NCBI RefSeq assembly: GCF_001426705.1
Contig: NZ_LMFC01000002.1
Location: forward strand, 63,980-127,979
Reading direction: 5' to 3'
DNA length: 64,000 nucleotides
Origin: Cellulomonas sp. Root485
GTDB lineage: Bacteria; Actinomycetota; Actinomycetes; Actinomycetales; Cellulomonadaceae
Shown here: positions 57,042 to 64,000 of the stretch, one piece after another
How positions within the stretch are numbered: position 1 is the first letter of the stretch
Layout of the letters: each line of letters opens with the position of its first letter
The notes under the pieces: model-generated
Told to the model about the DNA's origin: nothing
Database searches by the model: none
What the model saw: only the letters and a program-made list of their open reading frames with translations
Position numbers and translations under genes: made by a program

Positions 57042-57079
57042 CGAAACTCCCGGTCAGGGTTCTCTGGCCGGGAGTTTCG
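57042..57079 (+). terminator. Terminator after tRNA-Leu
   Basis: CGAAACTCCCGG (57042-57053) pairs with CCGGGAGTTTCG (57068-57079), a perfect 12-bp stem with a 14-base loop. It ends the tRNA transcript and marks the left edge of the island. Confidence 0.8.
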
Positions 57080-57191
57080 TCGTTGGTGGGCCCTCGGCGG
57101 GGCCGGCAGGCGGGGTGTCGGGGCGCGTTTGCGGCGCGCTGGAGCGTCGCTTCGTGCCGGTCGTGCGGTGTTCGCGGGCGCCGGGTGAAGG

Positions 57192-58832
57192 TCAGTCGGG
57201 TTTCCGTTGTCGGTAGCCGCGCGTGCGCGTGTGACGGTCGAGTGGACGGACGTCGGGTGGTTCGCCGAGCTGCACCTGCCATGGTTCGGGCAGCCCCCGG
57301 GCGGTGTACCAGGCGTGCAGGCGTTCGGTGTTGCGGCCGGCGAGCGTGAACGCCAGGAGCAGGGTGGTCGCGCCGAGTCCGGTCATGTGGAAGAACCCGC
57401 GGCTGATCCTGAGGTTGTTCGACTTCACCTGGGCGTTGAGCCCTTCGACGAGGGACCGCCTGTTGAAGGACAAGGTCCAGGGGGTCGACTGCCACGGCAG
57501 GGGTTGGCGGTCGCGTTCCAGGTCGGTGTCGCGGATGGTTACGACCTTGCTGCATCCGCAGGGCACGCCTTGGACGCAGGTCGTGGTCGGGACGCTGTAC
57601 GGCAGGCGCATGGACTCGGGGTTGTTCGCGCAGCGCACGTGCTTGGCGAGGGCGGGGCCTTTGAATCGCTGGGTGCGGCGGGTGTCGTCGTGGCGTGAGT
57701 GCACGGTGAACTGGAACGGGATGCGCTTGTCGAATTCGTGCCGGGACGCGGCCTTCTTCGCGGCCGAGTCCGCGGGGCCCGATGGCTCGAGTTCGACCAG
57801 CCCGGGCGGCAGAGCACTTGTGTACAGATGCCCGTCGCGCCACAGCGTCCCGGCGACGGGACCGGGATGTGTTCCGCGCTGGCTGGTGTGCAGGTCCATG
57901 GTGATCGCGATGTTCCGCTCGCGCAGCGGCCGCGCCAGGCTCAGGGCTTTGGCCGTGCTGTAGCCGCGGTCGAGGAGCACCTCGTCAAGGTTGCCGAGTA
58001 GATCGATGAGCGTCAGGGCAGCTCGTGCGCGGTCGGTGATCCCTGGGCGCAGAGCGAGTCGAGCGGTGAGCTGTGGGATCGAGTCGGCGCCGATGGCAGG
58101 GACGTAGGTTGCGAGGTGCGCTTCGTATCCGACGTACATCTCGGTGGGGTGTTGCGGTGTCGCGGTGCGCTTGCCCCACCGGGCGTCAGGGTCGGTGGGG
58201 CACCGTTCGCGGCCGTCAGCGTCGATGAACTTGGCGCGGGCCGTGGTGTGCGACTCGATGTCCGTGCCGTCGAGAGCCACTGAGGTGCTCCGCAATGCGG
58301 AGTCCGGCAGTGACGTCTGGATGATCGCCGTCGCGACCTGATCCAGGCCGCTACGCATGGCCGGGCACTGGAGCGGGCACGCGAACACCTCGCCGGTCTC
58401 GGCGTCGGCCCTGAGCTCGTGGTTGTGCCGGACGTGGGCACCCCGGGTGGCGGCCCCGATCAGCGCGTGGACACCGGAGAGCACCTGACGGTAAGTCGGG
58501 CGGACCCCACCGGGAAACCCAAGCCGCTGCAGCTCGAAAGGGCGCAGCAATGCGATGGCGCGCATGACCTGGCGGATGTGCATCTTGTTCGGCGAGCTCA
58601 TCGCGTGGAAGAGGACGGCTGCCGCGACTGCGTCGACCGGTACCTTGCGCGGCCGACCGGTTCGCGCCGTCCGAGCAGCGACCAGATCTTGGAACACGCC
58701 CGCGTCCGCTTGAGCGCGTGCCCGGGCGATGCGCTGCTCCACGGTCATCGGGTTCGCGATGTGTACGACGTCGCTGCGTCCGCTGGCCGACTTGGACGGC
58801 AGCGGGAACTGCAGCGAACGTCGTGAGGTCAT
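57192..58832 (-). CDS. DDE transposase-fold protein
   Basis: 546 residues. ATG 58832 (MTSRRSLQFPLP) overlaps the stop of the recombinase-like gene by 4 bp, so the two are translated together. A basic N-terminal region (RTGRPRKVPVDAVAAAVLFHAM) precedes a catalytic-like core: Asp in ALDGTDIES, Asp in LLDRGYSTAKAL, Glu in FNRRSLVEGLNAQVKSNNL. This resembles DDE_Tnp_1/IS1182-type enzymes. A Cys-containing insert (VRCANN...CGCSKVV) may bind zinc. No terminal inverted repeats were recognised, so it may not be a simple insertion sequence. Confidence 0.75.
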   Translation of the reverse strand: MTSRRSLQFPLPSKSASGRSDVVHIANPMTVEQRIARARAQADAGVFQDLVAARTARTGRPRKVPVDAVAAAVLFHAMSSPNKMHIRQVMRAIALLRPFELQRLGFPGGVRPTYRQVLSGVHALIGAATRGAHVRHNHELRADAETGEVFACPLQCPAMRSGLDQVATAIIQTSLPDSALRSTSVALDGTDIESHTTARAKFIDADGRERCPTDPDARWGKRTATPQHPTEMYVGYEAHLATYVPAIGADSIPQLTARLALRPGITDRARAALTLIDLLGNLDEVLLDRGYSTAKALSLARPLRERNIAITMDLHTSQRGTHPGPVAGTLWRDGHLYTSALPPGLVELEPSGPADSAAKKAASRHEFDKRIPFQFTVHSRHDDTRRTQRFKGPALAKHVRCANNPESMRLPYSVPTTTCVQGVPCGCSKVVTIRDTDLERDRQPLPWQSTPWTLSFNRRSLVEGLNAQVKSNNLRISRGFFHMTGLGATTLLLAFTLAGRNTERLHAWYTARGLPEPWQVQLGEPPDVRPLDRHTRTRGYRQRKPD

Positions 58833-59959
58833 CGACGCGCCATCGACTCGATCAGCTGGTGAACGTCCGTTGGTCGCATGTGGGCAATGGCCTTCTCGAA
58901 AGCGCTCGCCGAACTGACCGCGGCCATCTCGGCGAGCCCACGCAGGTTCACGTCGTGGTCGAGATGGGCCACCAACCACGTCACACGTAACCGGTAGGTA
59001 GTCAGCCTCGGGCAGTCCTCGGGGAATTCGGCCTTCTCCAGCATCCGCGACAGGCGAGAACTGACCCATTCGCTCTCGACCTTGCCGATGAGCCGTGAAC
59101 CTGGATCCTCAGCCGCGATCGCCAGCAGAGGTTCTTGGTAGGGGGCTGTGATGGGGACCGTGCGCGGACGGTCGCCTACGAGGCGAACGCACCACACGCC
59201 GGACACCGTGATGAGGTCATTGGTCGTCACATGCCCGATCTCGCCGGGATGCACCCCGGCACCCAACCCGAGCCCGAGGATCACGGTGAGATGCCGCCGC
59301 CGCACCGCAGTCGACTGCTGTCCGGCCACCTCCCACAGCCGGGCGATCTCCGCCCGCGTGTATGGCACCGGACCAGACCGCTTCCCGATCCGGTCCAGCT
59401 CGGGCCACGGTGCCCGCCGGGTCAGCTCCCTGCTGTAGCGACGCATCTCGGAGCGGATCGTGGCGCGTGACTCCAAGCGGAACGCATCGCAACCGACCTT
59501 CGTGTACCGGTCGACCTGGTCGGGGGTCAGCATCACCTCACGGTCGAGCGGCAGTCCTTCGCCGTGAGCCCACGCGACGAAGCGGGACAGCACCGTCATC
59601 GCGCGCCTCGCTTCGCCCTCTCTCGTGGGGTCAAGGTCTCGAGCGAGTTGACGAGTGAAGCCGCCGATGGCCGACCAGGTATCCGCGGAGGTGTGCCTCG
59701 GGACATACGTCCGGATACGTGACTCGGCCTCCGCGCGGGGGTCGCCGACGTCCGCCCGCCGCCGTCGGGCAACGGGGATGTGGGCGGACACGAACGCGTC
59801 GGATGTTTGAAGTGGCTCGGCGTGGCGGTTGACTGCGGGAGTTCTGGAATCCGATGATGGGCGCACGAAAGCTCCTCTTGACGGCGGGTCTTTCCATGCA
59901 GCGGCGGCAACCGCTTCGAGTGCGACTTGGCCGGGATCACGAGTCCCGGCCTTTCGCAT
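58829..59959 (-). CDS. Tyrosine-recombinase-like protein lacking catalytic residues
   Basis: 376 residues. An N-terminal SAM-like/core-binding region (YVPRHTSADTWSAIGGFTRQL) is followed by a region patterned like a phage integrase catalytic domain: PYTRAEIARLWEVA, GLGAGVHPGEIGHV, TTYRLRVTWLVAH, AEMAAVSSASAFEKAIAHM. In active enzymes these carry Arg in TGLRxxE, HxLRH, LGH and a nucleophilic Tyr. Here the first Arg is His, the HxxR His is Tyr, and no Tyr is seen near the end. It is probably a DNA-binding partner for the coupled DDE protein rather than a recombinase. The exact start is uncertain. Confidence 0.65.
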   Translation of the reverse strand: MRKAGTRDPGQVALEAVAAAAWKDPPSRGAFVRPSSDSRTPAVNRHAEPLQTSDAFVSAHIPVARRRRADVGDPRAEAESRIRTYVPRHTSADTWSAIGGFTRQLARDLDPTREGEARRAMTVLSRFVAWAHGEGLPLDREVMLTPDQVDRYTKVGCDAFRLESRATIRSEMRRYSRELTRRAPWPELDRIGKRSGPVPYTRAEIARLWEVAGQQSTAVRRRHLTVILGLGLGAGVHPGEIGHVTTNDLITVSGVWCVRLVGDRPRTVPITAPYQEPLLAIAAEDPGSRLIGKVESEWVSSRLSRMLEKAEFPEDCPRLTTYRLRVTWLVAHLDHDVNLRGLAEMAAVSSASAFEKAIAHMRPTDVHQLIESMARR

Positions 59960-59992
59960 GTCAGGAGATCGGCGACCTGCGCCGCGCGAGGG

Positions 59993-60232
59993 TCAGGGCA
60001 TGCGGCCTGCCGAGGAGCCTTGGAGCGCATCAGCGAGGAGCGCCGTGGCGGTAACGCTGACGGGGCGACCCGTCGCGTTCGCGCGATCGAACAACAGGCG
60101 TGCCAAGTAGGCCGGAATTCGTATCTCGACGCGGACGAGTTCCTCAGGCCGGTAGAGGCGGTTACGAGAAGACGGCCGACCCGCCCGGGCTGGCGCTACG
60201 TGAACGGGAGCGGGGCTTGTGGTCTCGGGCAC
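59993..60232 (-). CDS. Small ribbon-helix-helix-like protein
   Basis: 79 residues from GTG 60232. The section VRVEIRIPAYLARLLFDRANATGRPVSVTATALLADAL has the strand-helix-helix pattern of Arc/CopG-type DNA-binding proteins. The Pro/Ala/Arg-rich N-terminus is probably disordered, so an internal start is possible. It lies 33 bases upstream of the recombinase-like gene on the same strand and may control or assist the element. Confidence 0.55.
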   Translation of the reverse strand: MPETTSPAPVHVAPARAGRPSSRNRLYRPEELVRVEIRIPAYLARLLFDRANATGRPVSVTATALLADALQGSSAGRMP

Positions 60233-60477
60233 GACGCTTACCCTTCAGATTTTGTCCGCTGCAGGGCGATCTCCCAGCAGCGACCGGAGTAGCAGTCCGG
60301 TGTCACCCCGGATGGCAGGTCCGGGCGAGCAAAATCTTCCAGGCAGGACATTCCCAGGTTAGGTGCCTCACCCGGGCGATCCCAGCGACTCGCCCAAGGC
60401 TTCGCTACCAACTTGTTAGCCCCGCCGATGTCGATGTATTTGGCAGATCCCGAAGAACTCCTGCCAAAGCTTTCGGA
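60233..60477. other. Non-coding gap inside the island
   Basis: 245 bases of lower GC between the RHH-like gene and the end of the methyltransferase gene. No supported ORF, tRNA fragment or repeat is seen; probably a junction between two acquired modules. Confidence 0.4.
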
Positions 60478-61623
60478 CTACGGCTTGGGGGCGGCGGGGT
60501 TTCCAAACACGTCGCCGGCGATGAGCCGAGCCACGAGCGTCGACGCGAGGGCCGGGGGAACCGCATTGCCGATGATGACCGCCAGTTGAGTCCTGGTCAC
60601 CGCAGAGTCGAACGCGAAGTAGTCGGGGAAACCCTGGATCCGTGCGGCCTCGTGCGGCGTCAGGGTGCGACAGAGGGATGGGTGCATGAACCTTCCCTGT
60701 CCCAGGCTGCCGAACCCGCTCGTGATCGTCTGCGCGGGTTCCTTCCACTTCAGGCGCCCGTACATGGAGACGTACGAGTGCTCGCCCTGGTGGCACAGCG
60801 GCCGGAGGCGGTTCGGGAGGTCGTGCTCATCGTTCTCGATCAGCCACTGCATCCGTGCCAAGTTCTCCGCGCTCGGACGCGAAGGCGTGTCGACCCACGA
60901 GGTGGACGCCTTCTTCTCCAGGTCGCCGATCGCCCATCGGAGGTCTCGCGACTTCTCGGTGCCGGCGTCAAGCACCGAAGCCAAGTCGAAGTCCTCATCG
61001 ACGAGCTCATTTCGCACGCCCAACAAGACGTGACGGCGCCGCTTCTGGGGAACGCCGAGACGAACGAGCTCGACGATCGAGTTCGTCACCGTGTAGCCGG
61101 CGGAGGTGAGCGCCTTGCTGGCCCGGTCCACAACACCCTCGGAGTCGTGGACGACGGCCGGCACGTTCTCGATGAGGACGACCTTCGGGCGGAGTACCTC
61201 AGCCGCACGAGCCATTCTCAGGTAGAAGCGGTTCTTGGGGTCATCGCGGCGGGTGTGGTTGTTGAGGCTGCTGTGGCCTTGGCACGGTGGACCGCCAACC
61301 AGGATGTCCAGCGAGCCCACGGAGCGGGCAGCCGAAAGTTCGTTAGCGGTCGGCTCGCCCCCGAGGTCACCGTCGAAGATAGTCTCAACGGCGGCCACCT
61401 GGGTCTTCGCCGATGGGAAGTTCGCTTTGTACGCCCGGATGGCCGCATCTTCGAAGTCGACGGCGAGACGAACGTCCACGGCGAAACCACTCGCGTTCGC
61501 CGCCTCGGCTGTGCCGAGAGTCAGGCCTCCGCACCCGGCGAACAGGTCGACCACGGAGAGAGTTCTCGCTCCACTCTCGAACGCGGGCCGCTGCCTGCGA
61601 CGGAGTGGGTGCACCGTCGACAA
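60478..61623 (-). CDS. dcm: C5-cytosine-specific DNA methyltransferase
   Basis: 381 residues, with TTG start at 61623 preceded by GGGAG on the minus strand. Conserved motifs in order: I DLFAGCGGL (26-34), IV GPPCQG with catalytic Cys114, VI ENVP (152-155), VIII QKRRRH, IX RTLTPHEAARIQGFP, X GNAVPP. It methylates cytosine at C5 in a specific target; the sequence recognised lies in the region between VIII and IX and cannot be read out. It lies next to a Vsr gene, as is usual for Dcm-type enzymes. Confidence 0.95.
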   Translation of the reverse strand: MSTVHPLRRRQRPAFESGARTLSVVDLFAGCGGLTLGTAEAANASGFAVDVRLAVDFEDAAIRAYKANFPSAKTQVAAVETIFDGDLGGEPTANELSAARSVGSLDILVGGPPCQGHSSLNNHTRRDDPKNRFYLRMARAAEVLRPKVVLIENVPAVVHDSEGVVDRASKALTSAGYTVTNSIVELVRLGVPQKRRRHVLLGVRNELVDEDFDLASVLDAGTEKSRDLRWAIGDLEKKASTSWVDTPSRPSAENLARMQWLIENDEHDLPNRLRPLCHQGEHSYVSMYGRLKWKEPAQTITSGFGSLGQGRFMHPSLCRTLTPHEAARIQGFPDYFAFDSAVTRTQLAVIIGNAVPPALASTLVARLIAGDVFGNPAAPKP

Positions 61624-61715
61624 CGAACATCACTCCCTGACGGCTGCGCGAGGTTGGACCAGTCCAACTTCCGAGCGTACTCGAGCGCGCTGACACCGTG
61701 TGCGACTCGCTCAGG

Positions 61716-62132
61716 TCATCGTGCTCCGGTCCTGGATGAGACCAGGTCTGCCGCCGCTGATACGTCCGCCTTGATCTCACACTCCCACACTCTGACTCCC
61801 GTCCAGCCAGCCGCAGACGCGAGCTCGAGCGCACGGGCGTCACGCGCACGGTTCGCATCGATCTTGGCTTCCCACAGCGCGACGTTCGGCCCTGTCCTGG
61901 GAGTCCACGTGTGGCTCTTGTGCCCGTGCCAGAAGCATCCGTCGACCCACACCGCGAGCCGGTGGCGGGGTAGGACGAGATCCGGGTTGCATCCTCGTCC
62001 CAAGGAGACGTGCAGTCGGAATCGCAACCCTCGTCTGTGCAGTTCGCGCCGCAGCGCCAGCTCTGGAGCGGTGTTTCGAGACGAGCGCCCGCGGAGGTGC
62101 CGGCCCTTGTCGGTGCTCACCCACCTGTCCAC
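61716..62132 (-). CDS. vsr: Very short patch repair (Vsr) endonuclease
   Basis: 138 residues. GTG 62132 has GGAGG 4 bases upstream. It shows the Vsr catalytic Asp51 in NPDLVLP and VDGCFWHGHK with His69 and His71, matching E. coli Asp51/His69 numbering. Vsr nicks next to T:G mismatches formed when 5-methylcytosine deaminates, protecting sites methylated by the neighbouring Dcm. The typical TAPELALRREL stretch is also present. Confidence 0.94.
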   Translation of the reverse strand: MDRWVSTDKGRHLRGRSSRNTAPELALRRELHRRGLRFRLHVSLGRGCNPDLVLPRHRLAVWVDGCFWHGHKSHTWTPRTGPNVALWEAKIDANRARDARALELASAAGWTGVRVWECEIKADVSAAADLVSSRTGAR

Positions 62133-62294
62133 GTGACCTCCGGCCCGACGCAGGCGTGCTCCACCTGTCTCGCCAATTCTGATTCATCCGCGTTCGTGCC
62201 GCGACGTCCCATGGCCGGGTCGAGTAGATCGGTCGCACCCTCACGGTAGGTTCCATTCCAGACGAAGGAACGGTCGGCGGGGGGACGAACAGCG

Positions 62295-64000
62295 ATGGCG
62301 CTCGAGGTCAACATTCACGTGAGTCGCCTGCGGCGATTCCAGCCATTCCAACCCGACAGTGCGGAACTCATCTACGAACAGACCGACCCGAACGAGCCGT
62401 CGTTCCGTGTCGCGACCCTCAGCTACCTCGAGCAGTTGATCGAGGTGCCCGAGACTCGTCTGATCGTCCTGACGGGCGACGCAGGCCACGGCAAGACCAG
62501 CCTCTGCGCTCGACTGCTCGAGGAGCTGGGCAGAACGCCCGCAGAGGCGGCTGAAGCTGTTCGCCTACTCGGAGACGCCTCCGCGCCAGCCGCCTACACC
62601 AAGGCCGGTCGGCCGCTCTCGCTCCTAGTCGATCTCAGCGCACTTGAGACCGATCCCGCTTCGGAGCTGCTGGTCAAACTGCTCGACTCGCCCGACGACG
62701 GCGTCGCCATCGTCTGCGCCAACGAAGGTCATCTGAGAAGCTCCGTCGCCGCTGACGAGTCCGGCCGGGTGAAGGTGATCACGCAGACCCTTGAGGCCGG
62801 AATTGAGCACGGCACGGTCGCCAACGCGGACCTGACCGTCCACGTGATCAACCTGAACTACCAGTCAGTCGCACCAGACGCCGCTGGTGGGCTGGTGGAC
62901 TGGGCGGTGCACACGTGGGGCGCTGACCGCAGACGGTGGCGCGCCTGCCAGCGGTGCGACGCTCGTGCTGTCTGCCCGATCTTCGCCAACCACCAGGCAC
63001 TGGCCGACGACGGACGCGGTACGGAGCGACAGGCCGCCTTCCGTCACGTCTTCAGCACAGCGGAACTCACCGGTGCGGTCGTAACCACCCGGCAAGCTCT
63101 GGCGTTGACCGCACATTCCATCAGCGGCGGTCTCGTCTGCGAAGACGTCCACAAGCGATACCGCCGCGATGACTTGGATCGATCCTGGCAGTTCCCCTAC
63201 CTATACCACCAGGCACTCTTCGGGGACCGCCTCACGCCGCAGAAGCGACGGCAGGTGCCCGCATTCCAGGCGATCAGGCGCCTCGACCCGGGCAGGACAG
63301 CACTGCGGTGGGTCGACGACACCCTGGATGCGGAGACCGCGAACGCGTCGTTCCTCCCCCCTGTGCCTTCCGGCGACGAAGGCAGCCCAAAGTCTCGAAC
63401 TGCCGCTCAGCGCGAGTCGGAGCTCCTGCGATCAGCGATCGTCTTCCTGCGCCGCCTCGACTACTTCGAAGGGACGAGGCACAACCGACTGAGCCGACTC
63501 GGCCTCGAATCGGGCGACGAGTTCCTAGCAGTGAACAAGGGCACTCGCGAGGGTCTCGTCAGAGTGCGCGACGCACTGCTTCGCGGCCTCGAAGCCGTCC
63601 AAGGAGTCCATCGAGCTGGAGACTCTCCGGACTTCCTGGTCCTAGACCCTGCATTCTTCTCTCATCGCAGTCGAGCGGCTGTGATCGCCAAGCGGATCCA
63701 AGGCAAGAGCGTCGAGATCGTCTCGCAGAACCAGCAATGGATCGCGACCGGAACGCTGCAGCCACACCTTCCTCTCGCAGTGGAATGGGCGAGCCGATCT
63801 GTCTACGTCCGCCTGCCGGGAGCGGACGGGAGCGTGGTTCCTGTCCAGCTCGACCTCATGCGATTCGAACTGTTGATCCGCTGGGCAGCCGGGCTGAGCA
63901 GTCGCGGCCAGCACGAGGCCGAGATACGCAGTCTCACCAGCGCGCTGGCTGCCCTGGCGCCGAACGCGGGCGTCGACGACGACATCGGCGTTCTCGTCGG
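62295..64000 (+). CDS. P-loop NTPase with zinc-finger motif, defence-type (3' end outside window)
   Basis: 568 residues are visible from ATG 62295; the frame is still open at 64000. Walker A is GDAGHGKT (61-68), followed by LLVDLSALE (Walker B-like) and IVCANEGHLR (140-148). A CxxC-x5-C motif, CQRCDARAVC (218-227), suggests a small zinc site. The plan of a P-loop ATPase with a NEGxL stretch and Cys knuckle recalls the ATPases of phage-restriction systems such as DptF; this is resemblance only. It is divergent from vsr/dcm, and its partners would lie downstream. Base composition is lower than in the core. Confidence 0.7.
   Translation, partial: MALEVNIHVSRLRRFQPFQPDSAELIYEQTDPNEPSFRVATLSYLEQLIEVPETRLIVLTGDAGHGKTSLCARLLEELGRTPAEAAEAVRLLGDASAPAAYTKAGRPLSLLVDLSALETDPASELLVKLLDSPDDGVAIVCANEGHLRSSVAADESGRVKVITQTLEAGIEHGTVANADLTVHVINLNYQSVAPDAAGGLVDWAVHTWGADRRRWRACQRCDARAVCPIFANHQALADDGRGTERQAAFRHVFSTAELTGAVVTTRQALALTAHSISGGLVCEDVHKRYRRDDLDRSWQFPYLYHQALFGDRLTPQKRRQVPAFQAIRRLDPGRTALRWVDDTLDAETANASFLPPVPSGDEGSPKSRTAAQRESELLRSAIVFLRRLDYFEGTRHNRLSRLGLESGDEFLAVNKGTREGLVRVRDALLRGLEAVQGVHRAGDSPDFLVLDPAFFSHRSRAAVIAKRIQGKSVEIVSQNQQWIATGTLQPHLPLAVEWASRSVYVRLPGADGSVVPVQLDLMRFELLIRWAAGLSSRGQHEAEIRSLTSALAALAPNAGVDDDIGVLV

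Noticed and set aside
57004..60477. Attachment-site duplicate of the tRNA-Leu 3' end
   Set aside because: I looked for a repeat of the T-arm/acceptor sequence through this part of the island and found none; the right boundary may lie outside the window.

Overview
This is a high-GC actinobacterial chromosome segment, most likely from Cellulomonas or a close relative in the Micrococcales. The evidence is the overall base composition, the actinobacterial gene order around gyrB/gyrA, and a secreted GH9-CBM3-FN3(x3)-CBM2 endoglucanase with the layout of Cellulomonas fimi CenB. The order gyrB, gyrA, DUF3566 gene, tRNA-Ile, tRNA-Ala ... ppi, rhomboid, crgA, DUF881 gene, sortase, pabA/trpG, pknB, pknA, pbpA, rodA, pstP, fhaB, fhaA, tRNA-Leu follows the well-known Mycobacterium tuberculosis order. 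Two blocks break it.

Layout. (1) 1-5.83 kb: core. The end of gyrB, gyrA, a DUF3566 membrane protein, tRNA-Ile(GAT), the 39-residue DLW-39 protein and tRNA-Ala(TGC). (2) 6.2-31.2 kb: an accessory cluster I do not recognise as any described pathway. It starts with a short unit (cupin-like protein, OMP decarboxylase-like, thymidylate kinase-like, SDR, GTP cyclohydrolase II-like, CYTH protein), followed by a convergent methyltransferase. A ~20 kb, 17-gene unit follows, mostly with 1-7 bp gene overlaps: a dCTP-deaminase-fold/PEP-synthase-like fusion, a cryptic CYTH-like protein, two HAD phosphatases, a nucleotide-pyrophosphatase-like protein, an HPr-kinase-like protein, a dNMP-kinase-like protein, a second dCTP-deaminase-fold protein, a metallophosphoesterase, a PF14907-like nucleotidyltransferase, a glycosyltransferase, a TIM-barrel protein, a ThiG homologue, a ThiS/MoaD-like carrier ending in GG, a MoeZ-like E1-rhodanese, and two ABC exporter subunits. 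My inference is a nucleotide- or sugar-phosphate-derived, sulfur-containing, glycosylated and exported metabolite. (3) 31.3-38.7 kb: a DUF4386 protein, a NarL-type two-component pair, a GNAT acetyltransferase, a DrrA-type ABC exporter with two permeases, and a hisH/hisF-like pair whose HisF has Gln at catalytic position 130. (4) 38.9-43.2 kb: the CenB-like cellulase under a LacI-type operator and an Ala/Lys-rich membrane protein. (5) 43.3-57.0 kb: the core resumes, with the cell-growth and Ser/Thr-kinase cluster ending at tRNA-Leu(CAG). (6) 57.1-64.0 kb: a lower-GC island beside tRNA-Leu. It holds a DDE transposase-fold protein coupled to a degenerate tyrosine-recombinase-like protein, a small ribbon-helix-helix-like protein, a C5-cytosine methyltransferase, a Vsr endonuclease, and a P-loop NTPase running off the window.

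The core genes need little interpretation. The main interest is the 6.2-31.2 kb cluster. It combines divergent copies of nucleotide-metabolism enzymes with a complete thiocarboxylate sulfur-transfer set (E1, carrier, thiazole-synthase-like acceptor enzyme) and a dedicated exporter. Its two dCTP-deaminase-fold proteins have reciprocal losses of key catalytic residues. No database search was possible; family names rest on motifs read directly from the translations.
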